Shown here piece after piece: positions 4,553 to 5,939 of a stretch of DNA of 5,939 bases. Source of the stretch: Campylobacterales bacterium (lineage in GTDB: Bacteria; Campylobacterota; Campylobacteria; Campylobacterales; Hydrogenimonadaceae). The notes below the pieces were generated by a model. That model did not search any database. It worked only from the letters and a program-made list of their open reading frames with translations, and was not told the DNA's origin. The DNA lies in assembly GCA_027065635.1 (NCBI GenBank), contig JAMONQ010000179.1, forward strand, positions 1 to 5,939. Reading direction: 5' to 3'. Position 1 is the first letter of the stretch. Every line of letters starts with the position of its first letter. The position numbers and the translations under genes are program-made.

Positions 4553-5939
4553 ATGAGCGAAGCGGTCAGCGCAATCGACACTTTTTTAAGCCACAAAGCC
4601 GAAACCGGCATGCAGTGCGGCAACTACTCCATAGATATTCCGAAGCTGAAGCCGGGGCAGCAGTATAGATTCCACTTCGACATGACCGCATGTGTCGGGT
4701 GTCACTGCTGCGAAGTCGCCTGTAATGAGCAAAACGGCAATCCGGCCGATATCAAATGGCGACGAGTAGGCGAGATGGAGACGGGCACTTTCCCCGATAT
4801 GCTTCAGCTCTTCAACTCCATGAGCTGTAACCACTGTATCGACCCAGCGTGCCTGAAAGGGTGTCCTACCAACAGCTATATCAAACTCGAAAACGGCGTG
4901 GTCTACCATGTGGACGAGGATTGTATCGGCTGCCAGTACTGCACCTGGAACTGCCCCTACGAAGTGCCGGTCTTTCACGAGGAACGGGGGATTGTGACCA
5001 AGTGCCATATGTGTGTCGACAAGCTCGAAGCCGGCCAGACTCCCGCCTGTGTACAGGCCTGCCCGGCCGGGGCGATAAGCATCGAGGCTGTGGACAAGGA
5101 TGAGTGGATACGAAACGATATGGCAAAAGAGGGGGTGGCGCCGCATCTGCCGGATGTATCGATTACCAAACCGACTACGAGATATACTCTACCGGATCTG
5201 CCGGAAAGTGAAATCAGACCTGCCGACGAGCATATCCTGAAGCCTGCCCACCCCGAACTGCCGCTCGTGTTCATGACTGTACTGACACAGATGAGCGTGG
5301 GGGGATTCGTGGCGCTGTTTTTTGGCGAGCTTCTCCATCTACTGGGGCTCGATCTGCCGGCACCCAATCTATGGATGGTGCTGGCGGTGTTGCTTCCGGC
5401 AGCGATCGGACTGCCGCTGTCGGCGCTGCATCTTGGACGCCCAGGCCTGGCGATGACGGCGATGAAAAACCTGCGTACCTCCTGGCTGAGCCGTGAGGCG
5501 GCGGCGCTCGGGGCCTACGCCGGCGGTGTGACTCTGCTGGCAGCACTCTACTACCTGGACGCTCCCGGCTGGCTCAGGCTGCTGGTAGAGCTTCCGGTAG
5601 CGGTTCTCGGGCTCTACGGGATCTATGCCCAGAGCATGATTTATCGTATCCCGGCTCGCCCGGCGTGGAACCGGCGCTCGACCACCCTGCGCTTTTTCGG
5701 TGTCGGGTATCTGGGCTTTTTGCTGGTGGCGGTGGTGCTTTCGCTTACCGGTGAAGCACGAAGCGTAATGGCCCTGATGGCGCCGACGTTGATGCTGGGG
5801 CTCTACCAGATGCACCTCATCTACGAAGAGACCGTCTTTTACAAGTACCTGGAGAAAGAGCATCCGCTCTACTACCAGCTCAGCCGTACCAAACGGCTGC
5901 TCGAAGAGCGCTTCGGCCATCTCAAGCGCCTGCGGCTTT
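4553..5939 (+). CDS. DmsB-DmsC fusion: four-cluster iron-sulfur subunit joined to a DmsC-type membrane anchor (partial, 3' end outside window)
   Basis: The frame stays open for 462 residues to the window edge. Residues about 35-185 are a DmsB/NarH-like electron-transfer domain with four [4Fe-4S] motifs: C47-C50-C53-C57, C92-C95-C100-C104, C124-C127-C130-C134 and C151-C154-C166-C170. Residues from about 236 form a DmsC-type quinol-oxidising anchor with the family signature HLGRP (293-297) and SWLSRE (310-315) and six visible helices of the usual eight. The two are normally separate subunits (about 205 and 285 residues in E. coli). The protein should pass electrons between the quinone pool and a molybdopterin oxidoreductase, whose gene probably follows outside the window. 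There is no Tat signal at the N-terminus, so the iron-sulfur part is either cytoplasmic or co-exported with its partner. GAGGTGA (4543-4549) precedes the ATG. The anchor half is noticeably more GC- and CTG-rich than the upstream operon. Confidence 0.88.
   Translation, partial: MSEAVSAIDTFLSHKAETGMQCGNYSIDIPKLKPGQQYRFHFDMTACVGCHCCEVACNEQNGNPADIKWRRVGEMETGTFPDMLQLFNSMSCNHCIDPACLKGCPTNSYIKLENGVVYHVDEDCIGCQYCTWNCPYEVPVFHEERGIVTKCHMCVDKLEAGQTPACVQACPAGAISIEAVDKDEWIRNDMAKEGVAPHLPDVSITKPTTRYTLPDLPESEIRPADEHILKPAHPELPLVFMTVLTQMSVGGFVALFFGELLHLLGLDLPAPNLWMVLAVLLPAAIGLPLSALHLGRPGLAMTAMKNLRTSWLSREAAALGAYAGGVTLLAALYYLDAPGWLRLLVELPVAVLGLYGIYAQSMIYRIPARPAWNRRSTTLRFFGVGYLGFLLVAVVLSLTGEARSVMALMAPTLMLGLYQMHLIYEETVFYKYLEKEHPLYYQLSRTKRLLEERFGHLKRLRL

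Noticed and set aside
4586..5146. 186-residue minus-strand ORF
   Set aside because: It is antisense to the iron-sulfur domain, where all 16 cluster cysteines are in the + frame.
1..5939. CRISPR array, tRNA, rRNA or transposase gene
   Set aside because: No regularly spaced repeats, cloverleaf, rRNA sequence or transposase motifs were seen on either strand.

Overview
The window looks like chromosomal DNA from a Campylobacterota (epsilonproteobacterial) chemolithotroph of the Sulfurovum/Nitratifractor/Sulfurimonas kind. This is an inference. It rests on the gene types (a phosphatase-kinase fusion, a divergent NO-reductase-like heme-copper enzyme and a DmsB-DmsC fusion), strong AAGGAG ribosome binding sites, a TGn-extended -10 box without a clear -35 box, and moderate GC with frequent ATA/AGA codons. 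No 16S or other marker gene is present.

Layout, all genes on the + strand. Positions 1-195 hold a GC-rich block with three compact hairpins and no convincing gene. Positions 196-1833 encode a fused PP2C-type phosphatase / Ser-Thr kinase with a C-terminal membrane anchor. Positions 1834-2095 are an AT-rich intergenic region with a hairpin, a 13-bp direct repeat pair, a perfect CRP/FNR-type palindrome and a -10 box. Positions 2096-4469 are a tightly overlapping three-gene operon: a subunit II-like cupredoxin that has lost its CuA ligands, a subunit I-like heme-copper catalytic subunit with Asp where the first CuB histidine belongs, and a previously unlisted 51-residue two-helix membrane protein. 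Positions 4470-4552 carry a hairpin over the preceding stop and a new extended -10 promoter. Positions 4553-5939 start a large four-cluster iron-sulfur/DmsC-type membrane-anchor fusion that runs off the right edge.

How it may work together: the central operon reads as a non-canonical nitric oxide reductase of the heme-copper superfamily, best matching my recollection of the epsilonproteobacterial 'gNOR' type. Its promoter carries an FNR/DNR/NNR-like site placed about 41.5 bp before the predicted start, the class II activator position expected for a gene induced by NO or low oxygen. The kinase-phosphatase upstream belongs to a family often found beside nitrate transport/assimilation genes, and the DmsBC fusion normally partners a molybdopterin oxidoreductase that would lie just outside the window. 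The neighbourhood therefore suggests a nitrogen-oxide respiration/assimilation island, but the substrates of the last complex and the target of the kinase cannot be read from this sequence.
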